Assembly: GCA_038522735.1 (NCBI GenBank)
Contig: JBCBJX010000099.1
Coordinates: forward strand, 1 to 11,301
Origin: JBCBJX01 sp038522735
GTDB lineage: Bacteria > Pseudomonadota > Alphaproteobacteria > Caulobacterales > Parvularculaceae
Direction: 5' to 3'
DNA: 11,301 nt
Part shown: positions 1 through 7,669 of the stretch, piece after piece
How the letters are laid out: every line of letters starts with the position of its first letter
How positions within the stretch are numbered: the first letter of the stretch is position 1
Position numbers and translations under genes: made by a program
Notes under the pieces: generated by a model
The model's input: the letters and a program-made list of their open reading frames with translations, nothing else
Database searches by the model: none
What the model was told of the DNA's origin: nothing

Positions 1-1
1 C

Positions 2-1072
2 GCCTTCCGCAAGGCTGCGATGCAATACCATCCGGACCGCAATCCGGACGACGCCGAAGCTGAGCGCAAATTCAAGGAGGCGGGCGAGGCGTACGAGGTC
101 CTCTCCGATCCTCAGAAACGCGCCGCCTACGACCGGTACGGCCACGCTGCGTTTCAGAACGGCGGCATGGGCGGGGCGAACGGCGCGAACGGTTTCAACG
201 CTTCATCCTTCGCAGACGTCTTCGACGACATTTTCGGCGAGTTCATGGGCGGCGGCCGCGGCGGTCGACGCAATCCCGGTCGCGGCTCGGACCTGAAGTA
301 CACGGTCGAAATCTCCCTTGAGGAGGCCTTCCGCGGCAAGAAAGCGACCGTCACCGTGCCAACCATGTCGGCCTGCGATGTCTGTGACGGCTCCGGCGCA
401 AAACCCGGGACAAGCCCGACGACGTGCGGAACCTGCGGCGGCGTCGGCCGCGTGCGCGCCCAGAACGGGTTCTTCATGGTGGAACGCACCTGCCCGACCT
501 GCGGCGGACAGGGGCGGATCATTTCAGACCCGTGCGGAGCTTGCGCAGGAACCGGACGCGTACGCCGCGAAAAGACCCTTGAAGTCGATATCCCCGCGGG
601 CGTCGAGGACGGCACTCGCATCCGTCTCGCCGGCGAGGGCGAGGCGGGCGTCCGCGGCGGCGGGGCCGGCGACCTCTACCTCTTCGTCGCCGTCGCGCCG
701 CACGAACTTTTCGAGCGCGAGGGGCATGATCTTTATTGCGCCCTTCCGATCCCCATGACGACGGCCACCCTCGGCGGCGAGATTGAAGCGCCGACCATCG
801 ACGGCGGCCGTGTCGAGATCAAAATCCCCGAAGGCGCCCAGACCGGCAAACGCTTTCGCCTGCGCGGCAAGGGCATGAGCAGCCTGCGCAGCCAGGCCCG
901 CGGCGATCTCTATGTCGAGCTGGTCGTCGAAACGCCGATGCGTCTCAACGCCAAACAGAAGCAGCTCCTGAAAGAATTCTGCGAGGCCGGCGGCGGTGAT
1001 TGTCCGCAGTCAAAGGGCTTTTTCGATCAGGCGCGCGAGTTCTGGGACCGCGTGACGGACGGTCCCGTTTGA
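2..1072 (+). CDS. dnaJ: Chaperone protein DnaJ (5' end missing)
   Basis: DnaJ is the cytosolic Hsp40 co-chaperone that delivers unfolded proteins to DnaK and stimulates its ATPase. The reading frame is open to the left edge, beginning AFRKAAMQYHPDRNP, so roughly the first 23 residues lie outside the window; the ATG at 20 is internal. In order are the HPD motif of the J domain, a Gly/Phe-rich linker (about 165-290), four zinc-binding repeats CDVCDGSG, CGTCGGVG, CPTCGGQG and CGACAGTG (about 374-556), and the beta-sandwich substrate-binding C-terminal domain with its dimerisation tail. All four Cys pairs are intact, making this a class I (type A) J-protein. The TGA at 1070-1072 overlaps the TTG start of dapB, suggesting translational coupling. 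dnaK is probably just upstream, outside the window. Identity is secure. Confidence 0.97.
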   Translation, partial: AFRKAAMQYHPDRNPDDAEAERKFKEAGEAYEVLSDPQKRAAYDRYGHAAFQNGGMGGANGANGFNASSFADVFDDIFGEFMGGGRGGRRNPGRGSDLKYTVEISLEEAFRGKKATVTVPTMSACDVCDGSGAKPGTSPTTCGTCGGVGRVRAQNGFFMVERTCPTCGGQGRIISDPCGACAGTGRVRREKTLEVDIPAGVEDGTRIRLAGEGEAGVRGGGAGDLYLFVAVAPHELFEREGHDLYCALPIPMTTATLGGEIEAPTIDGGRVEIKIPEGAQTGKRFRLRGKGMSSLRSQARGDLYVELVVETPMRLNAKQKQLLKEFCEAGGGDCPQSKGFFDQAREFWDRVTDGPV

Positions 1073-1857
1073 GCGCCGCGCCCCTCCGCATCGTCGTCGC
1101 GGGCGCCGCCGGCCGTATGGGCCAAGCCGTCATAAAAGCCGTCGGCGCCGACGATCGGACCGTTCTCACCGGCGCGATCGAACGCTCCGGCTCCCCGGCG
1201 ATCGGACGGCCTGTCGAAGACGGTCTCCAGATTTCAGACGCTCCGCCTGCTTCCGGTTTCGACGCGTTGATCGATTTCTCCGCCGTCTCTGCGGTTGCAG
1301 CCAACGCGGGGTCAGCCGCCGACGCGAAGGCCGCCTATATCGCGTGTGTCACGGGCATCGGCGCGATGGAGGAGGCGGCCATCGACGCCGCCGCCTCGCG
1401 CGTCCCTGTCGTGCAGGCCGGAAACACCAGCCTCGGCGTCGCCGTCCTCGCCCATCTCGTCGAGCGCGCGGCCGCCGCGCTCGACGAGGACTACGACATC
1501 GAGATCGCCGAGGCCCATCATCGCCGCAAAGTCGATGCGCCGTCGGGTACTGCGCTCCTGTTGAGCGACGCCGCCGCCGACGGCCGCGGCCGAGCGCGTG
1601 GCGCCGCCCGAGACGAAGCCTCAGACGACCGCTCCGGCGCCCGCGAACGCGGCGCGTTCGGATTTTCCGTCATCCGCGGCGGCGGCGGCGTCGGCGAGCA
1701 CGCGGTCCGTCTCATCGGCGAGCGCGAGGAGATCATCCTTTCTCACCGCGCCTTTGATAGGGCGCTCTTCGCAGACGGAGCGCTCGCCGCCGCGCGCTGG
1801 GCCGCGGGCGCCGAGCCCGGCTTTTACGGCATGAACGACGTGCTTGGATTGTCCTGA
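1069..1857 (+). CDS. dapB: 4-hydroxy-tetrahydrodipicolinate reductase DapB
   Basis: DapB reduces 4-hydroxy-tetrahydrodipicolinate with NAD(P)H to tetrahydrodipicolinate in the cytosolic diaminopimelate/lysine pathway, which feeds peptidoglycan. The 262-residue product has the N-terminal dinucleotide motif GAAGRMG (residues 12-18) and the catalytic/substrate signature EAHHRRKVDAPSGTA with H150 and K154. The C-terminus, ending YGMNDVLGL, is also typical. I chose the TTG at 1069 because it places the Rossmann motif about 12 residues in, as in the family. A TTG at 1000 is in frame but would overlap dnaJ by 73 bases and add 23 residues that do not look like DapB. The TTGA overlap with the dnaJ stop and the lack of a strong Shine-Dalgarno suggest coupled translation. 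The segment around residues 165-190 is rich in Arg and Ala and loosely conserved, which is normal there. Confidence 0.95.
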   Translation: MSAAPLRIVVAGAAGRMGQAVIKAVGADDRTVLTGAIERSGSPAIGRPVEDGLQISDAPPASGFDALIDFSAVSAVAANAGSAADAKAAYIACVTGIGAMEEAAIDAAASRVPVVQAGNTSLGVAVLAHLVERAAAALDEDYDIEIAEAHHRRKVDAPSGTALLLSDAAADGRGRARGAARDEASDDRSGARERGAFGFSVIRGGGGVGEHAVRLIGEREEIILSHRAFDRALFADGALAAARWAAGAEPGFYGMNDVLGLS

Positions 1858-1863
1858 GACGTC

Positions 1864-3123
1864 CTACAGCGGTCGCATAAGCGGCGGCAGGGCGCCGACG
1901 TCGCCGCCCGCTTCGCGCATGAAAAAGGTGCGAAGCGGCGGGATGCGGTTCACCGCCGCGATCCCCGCCTGGCGGGCGAGGGCGACCGGCGCGAACTCGG
2001 TCTTGAAGAGCGCGTTCACCGCATGGGTGCCCGCCGCCATCGCAGTGTTGTCGAACCGGCGGGCGCGCTCATAGCGCTGCAGAACGTCCGCGGTTCCGAT
2101 GTCGAGCCCGGCCACCGCCGCCTCCCCGCATGCAGCGGCGAGGGCGGCGACGTCTTTCACCGCGAGATTGTAACCCTGGCCCGCGATCGGATGGATGCCG
2201 TGGGCCGCGTCCCCGACAAGCACGAGCCGCTCCGCCGTCATCCGCTGGGCGAAAACAAGGCCGAGGGGGTAGGCGACGACCGGTCCGTCGATCTCGACGC
2301 GCCCCAGCATCTCGCCGAAGCGATCCTGCAGCAGCGTCGCAAGCTCCGATGGCGGAAGGGTCCGGATCGCCTTCGCCGCTGTTTCGTCTTCCGACCAGAC
2401 GACGGAGGCGCGACGGCCCGCCATCGGCAGGACGGCGAAGGGTCCCGTCGGGGTGAACAATTCGTGGGCGACCCCTTCATGATCGCGCTCCAGGCGGACG
2501 ATCACGGTGAGCGCCGTCTGGCCGTAGCGGTGCTCGATCGTTTTCACGCCGGCCTCCGCGCGCAGGCGCGAGCTGCGACCGTCCGCGGCGACGGCGAGAC
2601 CAGCCTCTATCGTTGAGCCGTCGTCGAGGATTGCGACGGCGACGCGCCCCGAGCGCTCGAGCGTCGCGACCCGGGCGGGCGCGCGCACCGTGATCGAGTT
2701 CGAGCGTCGGAGACCCTCGTGAATCGCCTGAAGCAGCACGTGGTTTTCGACGATGAAGCCGAGAGCCTCCTCCTCGCCGAGCTCCGTCACGTCGAAGCGC
2801 AGGAACGCATCCGCCGCCCCGCCGCGGCGGAACCGGTCGCGCCCGCGGCCCTCCGTCACCAGAATATCGCGGATCGCGCCCGCCCCCGGCGCGATCGCGT
2901 CCCAGAGGCCGAGGCGCTTGAAGACCCGCGAAGAGGCGTAGGCGATTGCGGTCGTACGCCCGTCGCGCTTCGCTGAGGTGATCTTCGCCGGTTCAAGCTG
3001 ATCGACGAGCGCGACGGCGAGTCCGGCGTCGGCGAGGGCGAGGGCCGCCAGCCCGCCGGAAAGACCGCCGCCGACGACGAGAGCGTCGGCGGTCGAGCGT
3101 CCGGTCGGTTGAGAGTAGGTCAT
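1864..3123 (-). CDS. UbiH/UbiF/VisC/Coq6-family FAD-dependent monooxygenase
   Basis: This is a class A flavoprotein hydroxylase, most likely adding a hydroxyl to the aromatic ring during ubiquinone synthesis at the inner face of the membrane. The 419-residue product has the FAD-binding GxGxxG motif in VVGGGLSGG (17-24), the DG motif in AADGRSSRLR (179-188) and the GD motif in VGDAAHGIHPIAGQGYNLA (303-321), the hallmark of the UbiH/Coq6 group. The ATG at 3123 puts the Rossmann strand about 13 residues in. An upstream TTG at 3210 would add an Arg/Pro-rich stretch that does not belong to the family. No clear Shine-Dalgarno is visible. Its stop lies 6 bp from the dapB stop (convergent), and it diverges from glnK across 137 bp. 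Sequence alone does not tell me which ring carbon it hydroxylates (UbiH, UbiF, UbiI or UbiL role), so I give no symbol. Confidence 0.9.
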   Translation of the reverse strand: MTYSQPTGRSTADALVVGGGLSGGLAALALADAGLAVALVDQLEPAKITSAKRDGRTTAIAYASSRVFKRLGLWDAIAPGAGAIRDILVTEGRGRDRFRRGGAADAFLRFDVTELGEEEALGFIVENHVLLQAIHEGLRRSNSITVRAPARVATLERSGRVAVAILDDGSTIEAGLAVAADGRSSRLRAEAGVKTIEHRYGQTALTVIVRLERDHEGVAHELFTPTGPFAVLPMAGRRASVVWSEDETAAKAIRTLPPSELATLLQDRFGEMLGRVEIDGPVVAYPLGLVFAQRMTAERLVLVGDAAHGIHPIAGQGYNLAVKDVAALAAACGEAAVAGLDIGTADVLQRYERARRFDNTAMAAGTHAVNALFKTEFAPVALARQAGIAAVNRIPPLRTFFMREAGGDVGALPPLMRPL

Positions 3124-3260
3124 GGCTTGAAAATGGGCGACGGCTCCCGGTCTGTCACGCGGCCTGACGCCGCGGGGCGCGGGCTGGTTGCGGCGCAGCA
3201 AAAACGACAATAGCGTGACAGTCGAAGCGCTCGCACAGGCCTGATCATAGGGGAGACCTG

Positions 3261-3599
3261 ATGAAGCTCGTTACGGCGATCATCAAACCGGCGCGGCTCG
3301 ACGCAGTGAAGACGGCGGTTCTTGCGGCAGGCGTCGAGGGCGCGACGGTCACCGACGTTCGTGGGTTCGGCCGTCAGAAGGGCAAGAAAGAAGTCTATCG
3401 CGGCACGGTCTACGAGCCTGATCTTCTTCAGAAAATCAGGATCGAGATCGCGGTGGAGGACGCCGACGTCGAGCAGGTGGTCGAGGCGATCCGGGCCGCG
3501 GCCCGTTCCGGCGAAATCGGCGACGGCAAGATTTTCATCACGCCCCTCGACGACGTCCTGCGCATTCGGACCGGCGAACGGGGAACCACGGCGCTCTAG
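3261..3599 (+). CDS. glnK: Nitrogen regulatory protein PII (GlnK type)
   Basis: PII proteins are small trimeric sensors of 2-oxoglutarate, ATP and ADP; the GlnK type binds and blocks the ammonium channel AmtB when nitrogen is plentiful. The 112 residues match the family length. Conserved positions include G37, R38 and Q39 at the base of the T-loop, the uridylylation tyrosine Y51, K58, the B-loop GEIGDGK with K90, and R101 and R103 in LRIRTGE. The T-loop is unusual: TVYEPDLLQK replaces the common AEY-x-V-x-FLPK pattern around Y51. A strong Shine-Dalgarno AGGGGAG (3249-3255) sits 5 bases before the ATG. amtB begins 28 bp downstream, so this is the standard glnK-amtB operon and is named by that context. 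No convincing NtrC/sigma-54 promoter is visible upstream. Confidence 0.95.
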   Translation: MKLVTAIIKPARLDAVKTAVLAAGVEGATVTDVRGFGRQKGKKEVYRGTVYEPDLLQKIRIEIAVEDADVEQVVEAIRAAARSGEIGDGKIFITPLDDVLRIRTGERGTTAL

Positions 3600-3627
3600 G
3601 ACCGACCGCAGGAGAGAACTAATCCAG

Positions 3628-4998
3628 ATGACATTGAAGTCAGCTCTCGCCGCTTTCGGCGCGGTTTCCTTCGCGGTGTTCGCCGCGCCCGCCTTTGCTC
3701 AGGACGCCGCGGCCCCGCCGGCCCCGGCGGACGACGCGACGATCTTCGTCTTCAACACGATGTTGTTCCTTATCGGCGGCATGGTCGTCATGTTCATGGC
3801 CGCCGGCTTCTGCATGCTGGAAGTGGGCCTCGTCCGCACCAAGAACGCCGCGACGATTTGCGTGAAGAACCTTGCGCTCTACTCGGTCGCCGGCCTGATG
3901 TTCTGGCTCCTCGGCTACAACCTGCTTTACGGCGTCGAAGACGGCGGCTTCATCGGCTCCTTCGCCGTCTGGGGCGCCGACGACGCGGCGACTCAGTCCC
4001 GCGACGGGCTGCGCGCCGCGCTCGACGAAGGAACGGGGTATGCGTCAGGCTCGGACTGGTTCTTCCAGATGGTGTTCGTCGCCACCGCTGCTTCGATCGT
4101 TTCAGGCACCCTCGCCGAACGTATTCGACTCTGGCCGTTTCTCGCTTTCGTCGCCGTACTGACAGGCGTCATTTATCCCATTCAGGCAAGCTGGGAGTGG
4201 GGCGGCGGCTGGCTTAACGCGGAGTGGTACGCAAACCTCTTCGGCGCGGAGTTCTCCGATTTCGCCGGTTCGACCCTTGTTCACGCGACAGGCGGTTTCG
4301 CCGCCCTCGTCGGCGCCCTCGCTCTCGGTCCGCGTACGGGGAAATACTCCGAAAACGGCGCGGTGAGGCCGATGCCGGGCTCCTCCCTGCCGCTCGCGAC
4401 CCTCGGCACCTTCATCCTCTGGCTCGGCTGGTTCGGCTTCAACGGCGGCTCTCAGCTGGCCCTGGGCACAATTTCCGACGCGATCGACGTCTCAACGATC
4501 TTCATCAACACCAACATCGCGGCGGCGGCCGGCGTCATGGCGGCCATGGCCGCGACGCAGATGCTGTTCGGCAAGGTCGATCTCACCGTCGCCCTTAACG
4601 GCGCGATCGGCGGTCTTGTCTCCATCACGGCGGAGCCTCTGGCGCCGGCCATATGGCAGGCGGCGATGATCGGCGCTGTCGGCGGAATCATCGTAACACT
4701 GACGGTGCCGGTGCTGGACGCGCTGAAAATCGACGACGTCGTCGGCGCGATCCCGGCGCATCTTTTCTGCGGCGCCTGGGGCACGCTGATCGTTCCCTTC
4801 TCCAACGCCGACGCGAGCTACGTGGCGCAGGCCGTCGGGCTCCTCTCGATCGGCCTTTTTGTCACCACAATGAGCGCGATCGTATGGTTTGCGTTGAAGT
4901 TCGCCGTCGGAGTCCGCGCTAGCGCGGAGGACGAAGCGGTTGGGCTCGACGTCGCGGAACTCGGCCTCGAGGCCTATCCGGAATTCGCCGTACGCTGA
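3628..4998 (+). CDS. amtB: Ammonium transporter AmtB
   Basis: AmtB forms a trimeric inner-membrane channel for ammonium/ammonia uptake, gated by GlnK. The 456-residue product starts with a cleavable signal peptide (about 1-24, ending in AFA before QD), then about eleven hydrophobic segments. Key residues are present: the aspartate of DFAGSTLVH (D211) with pore histidine H219, the second pore histidine H378 in GAIPAHLFCGAWG, and the motif SGTLAERIR. The cytoplasmic tail ends GLDVAELGLEAYPEF, the conserved C-terminus needed for GlnK control. I chose the ATG at 3628 because it opens directly into the signal peptide and has AGGAGAG (3610-3616) 11 bases before it; the frame is open further upstream but overlaps glnK and is not Amt-like. 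The operon ends at the hairpin overlapping this stop codon. Confidence 0.96.
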   Translation: MTLKSALAAFGAVSFAVFAAPAFAQDAAAPPAPADDATIFVFNTMLFLIGGMVVMFMAAGFCMLEVGLVRTKNAATICVKNLALYSVAGLMFWLLGYNLLYGVEDGGFIGSFAVWGADDAATQSRDGLRAALDEGTGYASGSDWFFQMVFVATAASIVSGTLAERIRLWPFLAFVAVLTGVIYPIQASWEWGGGWLNAEWYANLFGAEFSDFAGSTLVHATGGFAALVGALALGPRTGKYSENGAVRPMPGSSLPLATLGTFILWLGWFGFNGGSQLALGTISDAIDVSTIFINTNIAAAAGVMAAMAATQMLFGKVDLTVALNGAIGGLVSITAEPLAPAIWQAAMIGAVGGIIVTLTVPVLDALKIDDVVGAIPAHLFCGAWGTLIVPFSNADASYVAQAVGLLSIGLFVTTMSAIVWFALKFAVGVRASAEDEAVGLDVAELGLEAYPEFAVR

Positions 4999-5024
4999 GC
5001 GCGACGTCGCGCAGCAATTTTTTT
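4994..5024 (+). terminator. Intrinsic terminator of glnK-amtB
   Basis: The perfect 14-bp palindrome GCGCGACGTCGCGC (4999-5012) can fold as a 5-bp GC stem with an ACGT loop. GCT (4994-4996) and AGC (5013-5015) can extend the stem across a GA bulge. Two A residues and then seven T (5018-5024) follow. The structure begins inside the last codons and stop of amtB. The position is right for ending the glnK-amtB transcript. Confidence 0.6.
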
Positions 5025-5045
5025 GAGCAGAGCGCAGCGCCGTGC

Positions 5046-5122
5046 TTAACGCCGTCGCCGTCAATGTGTTAACGCGCGTTAACACTCTTTCAACAGCAGC
5101 GTGGCATAACGCCGGTTAACCG
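5046..5122. promoter_or_regulatory. TTAA/GTTAAC cluster with 20-bp palindrome, likely ftsK control region
   Basis: Four TTAA tetramers lie in this short stretch of otherwise GC-rich DNA (5046, 5069, 5079, 5116). Three are complete GTTAAC hexamers starting at 5068, 5078 and 5115. The first two form a perfect 20-bp palindrome, GTGTTAACGCGCGTTAACAC (5066-5085); the third is the centre of a 10-bp palindrome, CGGTTAACCG (5113-5122). The two palindromic TTAA boxes start 10 bp apart, one helical turn, as expected for a dimeric regulator. CtrA of alphaproteobacteria recognises TTAA-N7-TTAA, whereas here the spacing is N6, so CtrA is only a possibility. The cluster ends 16 bp before the ftsK start codon, so bound protein would probably affect ftsK expression. 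Confidence 0.5.
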
Positions 5123-5138
5123 AAACGACGTCGCAATC

Positions 5139-7562
5139 ATGCCTCGCAAGAGCCGAAAACCGATCGCGAAACCAAGCGTTTGGGCGCGACTGCGTCCGCG
5201 GATTTTCGCCGCCGCCGTGCGCGCGGGCGGCGTGTCGCTCGCGCTCGTCGGCGGTGCGCTGGTCGCCGCGCTCCTCACTTTCTCGATCAGCGATCCGTCT
5301 TGGAACACGGCGACAGGTCGTCCGCCGACGAATATTCTGGGCTTCCCGGGCGCGGTCGTCGCGGACGTCTCCCAGCAGGCCTTCGGCGTCGTCGCCTATC
5401 TCATCGCCCTCCCGATGGTTGTCTGGGGCGTACTCGGCGCGCTGCGGTCAAGCCCGGCGCGCACGCCGGCGAAGGCGTGGGTTCGTTTCGTCCTCTTTCC
5501 ATTTGCGATCGCCGCCCTCGCCGGGCTCTCGGCGACCCTGCCGCCGCCCCTCGACTGGCCGTTCGCCGCCGGCGTCGGCGGCGCCCTCGGCGACGCGGTG
5601 AAGGACGCGACAGCGGGGGCGCTTGCGGCCGAGTTCGGCGCCCCGGCGGGGCTCGCAGCCGTCGGCGTCGTCGGCGCCTTCGGTTTCGTCGGGTATCTCT
5701 GGGTCTGCGGGGCCGAGCTCGATCATCTGCGTGCGGCGCAGACCGGCGGACGGGTATTGACCAAGCGCGGCGCCCGCGCCGGCGACGGCGTTCTGGAGCG
5801 CATCGCCGGCTTCTTCGCCCGCCTTGATCCGCGCGATCTCTTCGCACGTTTCAGTGCGAAGGCGGAGGAGCCCGCCCCGGCCCGATCCCGGCGCAAGGAG
5901 CCGGTGGTAGAGGCGGCCGAGGAAGACCTCGACGACGTCGACTTTGAAGACGAGGACGCCCCCGCGCGCCGCGCCAAAATCACCCGGACCAAGCCCGGTA
6001 AGGACGCAGGCCCTGCGAAGCGTCGCCCGGCGCGCCAGGCGACGCTTCCCCTCGGCTCGGGCAAGTATGAGCTGCCTGCGCTCAACCTCCTCGCCGCGCC
6101 GACGGCGGAGCATCGCGTCGAGGTCTCCGATGAGGCGCTCGAAGAAAACGCCCGCATGCTCGAAGGCGTGCTGGCCGATTTCGGCGTGCGCGGAGAAATC
6201 ATCGACGTGCGGCCCGGTCCGGTCGTGACCCTTTACGAGCTGGAGCCGGCGGCGGGCGTCAAATCCTCCCGCGTCATCGGCCTCGCCGACGACATCGCCC
6301 GCTCCATGAGCGCCGTCGCCTGCCGCGTCGCGGTCGTTCCCGGGCGGAACGTCATCGGCATCGAACTGCCGAACGACAACCGCGAGATGGTGTTCCTGCG
6401 CGAGCTTCTCGACAGCAAGGCCTACGACAAATCGAAGTCGGCGCTCACCCTGGCGCTCGGCAAGGACATCGGCGGCGAACCAGTCGTCGCCGACCTCGCG
6501 CGCATGCCCCATCTGCTGATCGCCGGCACGACCGGTTCGGGCAAGTCAGTCGGGATCAACACCATGATCCTGTCGCTCCTCTACCGCCTGCCGCCGGACA
6601 AGGCCAAGCTCATCCTTATCGACCCGAAAATGCTGGAGCTTTCCGTCTACGACGGGATCCCGCATCTGCTCGCCCCGGTCGTCACCGATCCGTCGAAGGC
6701 GGTCGTCGCGCTCAAATGGACGGTTCGCGAGATGGAGGAGCGCTACCGGAAGATGTCGAAAGTCGGCGTGCGCAACATCTCCGGCTTCAACGAGCGGATT
6801 GAGCAGGCTGAGAAAAAAGGCGAGACCCTCTCGCGCACGGTGCATACGGGCTACGACGATGAGACCGGCGAGCCGGTCTATGAAAGCGAGGAGCTCGATT
6901 ACGAGCCCATGCCCTTCATCGTCGTGGTGATCGACGAGATGGCGGACCTCATGATGGTCGCCGGCAAGGACATCGAAGGCGCCGTCCAGCGCCTCGCCCA
7001 GATGGCCCGCGCCGCCGGCATTCACGTGGTGATGGCGACCCAGCGCCCATCCGTCGATGTTATCACCGGCACCATAAAGGCGAACTTCCCGACCCGGATC
7101 TCCTTTCACGTCACCTCGAAAATCGATTCGCGGACGATCCTCGGCGAGCAGGGCGCGGAGCAGCTCCTCGGCCAGGGCGACATGCTCTATATGGCGACGG
7201 GCGGTCGCCTGAAGCGCGTGCACGGCGCCTTCGTCTCCGACGACGAGGTCGAGGACATCGTCAATCACCTGAAAAAGCAGGGAAAACCCGAATACATTCA
7301 GGACGTCACAGAGATGTCCGAGGACGGCGGCGGCGAGGTCTGGGGCGAGGGGAACGGATCCTCCGGCGACGATCTCTACGACAGGGCTGTCGCCGTCGTG
7401 CTCAGGGATCGCAAGGTTTCCACTTCCTACGTCCAGCGCCGCCTTTCCATCGGCTACAATCGCGCCGCCACCCTCATCGAGCGCATGGAGCAGGAGGGCG
7501 TCATCTCCCCGGCCAACCACGCCGGGAAGCGGGAGATCCTCGTCGGCGACGCCGCGGAGTAG
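5139..7562 (+). CDS. ftsK: DNA translocase FtsK
   Basis: FtsK is the divisome-anchored motor that pumps chromosome ends through the closing septum and prompts dimer resolution at dif by XerCD. The 807 residues contain four N-terminal membrane segments (about 27-50, 80-102, 114-133, 168-191) and a charged linker (about 200-310) that is short compared with E. coli FtsK. The RecA-like motor domain follows, with Walker A GTTGSGKS (463-470, K469) and Walker B FIVVVIDEMADLMM. A C-terminal winged-helix gamma domain (about 744-803, with RKVSTSYVQRRLSIGYNRAA) reads the KOPS polarity sequences. Start ATG 5139 is followed by a basic cytoplasmic leader, as usual; no clear Shine-Dalgarno is present. In many alphaproteobacteria ftsK is followed by lolA and exonuclease III; here a PEP-CTERM gene stands between ftsK and lolA. 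Confidence 0.97.
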   Translation: MPRKSRKPIAKPSVWARLRPRIFAAAVRAGGVSLALVGGALVAALLTFSISDPSWNTATGRPPTNILGFPGAVVADVSQQAFGVVAYLIALPMVVWGVLGALRSSPARTPAKAWVRFVLFPFAIAALAGLSATLPPPLDWPFAAGVGGALGDAVKDATAGALAAEFGAPAGLAAVGVVGAFGFVGYLWVCGAELDHLRAAQTGGRVLTKRGARAGDGVLERIAGFFARLDPRDLFARFSAKAEEPAPARSRRKEPVVEAAEEDLDDVDFEDEDAPARRAKITRTKPGKDAGPAKRRPARQATLPLGSGKYELPALNLLAAPTAEHRVEVSDEALEENARMLEGVLADFGVRGEIIDVRPGPVVTLYELEPAAGVKSSRVIGLADDIARSMSAVACRVAVVPGRNVIGIELPNDNREMVFLRELLDSKAYDKSKSALTLALGKDIGGEPVVADLARMPHLLIAGTTGSGKSVGINTMILSLLYRLPPDKAKLILIDPKMLELSVYDGIPHLLAPVVTDPSKAVVALKWTVREMEERYRKMSKVGVRNISGFNERIEQAEKKGETLSRTVHTGYDDETGEPVYESEELDYEPMPFIVVVIDEMADLMMVAGKDIEGAVQRLAQMARAAGIHVVMATQRPSVDVITGTIKANFPTRISFHVTSKIDSRTILGEQGAEQLLGQGDMLYMATGGRLKRVHGAFVSDDEVEDIVNHLKKQGKPEYIQDVTEMSEDGGGEVWGEGNGSSGDDLYDRAVAVVLRDRKVSTSYVQRRLSIGYNRAATLIERMEQEGVISPANHAGKREILVGDAAE

Positions 7563-7585
7563 GCCCGCTGTTAAAAACTCTGACG

Positions 7586-7614
7586 GTAGGGCGTCGACGC
7601 ACCTTACGCCCTAC
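7586..7614. repeat. 9-bp inverted repeat, candidate activator-binding site
   Basis: GTAGGGCGT (7586-7594) and its exact reverse complement ACGCCCTAC (7606-7614) are separated by 11 bases, with arm centres 20 bp apart (two helical turns). It lies 24 bp after the ftsK stop but has no T-run, so it is a poor intrinsic terminator. Its centre is about 96 bp upstream of the transcription start predicted from the sigma-54 promoter at 7670, within the range usual for enhancer sites of sigma-54 activators. A role as the binding site of a PrsR-like activator is inference; a Rho-dependent or RNA-stabilising 3' hairpin for ftsK is the alternative. Confidence 0.5.
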
Positions 7615-7669
7615 GCGCTCGGTGCTCCCCGATTCCGGTTGTGCATTGATTTTAAACATTTTTTCGAGA

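Noticed and set aside
3158..3174. Small hairpin CGCGGC-CTGAC-GCCGCG in the ubiH-type/glnK intergenic region
   Set aside because: A 6-bp GC stem in GC-rich DNA with no T-run or partner motif is expected by chance.
3185..3200. GG-N10-GC upstream of glnK (TGGTTGCGGCGCAGCA), a possible sigma-54 promoter for the nitrogen operon
   Set aside because: Spacing and position are right, but only about 6 of 12 consensus positions match and most of the -24 box is wrong. In GC-rich DNA this occurs often by chance.
5066..5085. Canonical CtrA site upstream of ftsK
   Set aside because: The spacer between the TTAA boxes is 6, not 7, so it is reported only as an unidentified palindromic operator.
5002..5133. 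Octamer CGACGTCG at both ends of the amtB-ftsK gap (5002-5009 and 5126-5133)
   Set aside because: A short self-complementary GC-rich word; the first copy is explained by the terminator stem and two copies are not significant.
5448..7520. Long open frames on the minus strand opposite ftsK (5448-6512 and 6546-7520)
   Set aside because: Artifacts of high-GC codon usage: they mirror a clearly conserved ftsK and show no recognisable domains.
7586..7614. Inverted repeat as an intrinsic terminator of ftsK
   Set aside because: No T-run follows the stem and the loop is 11 bases; kept as a possible regulator site instead.
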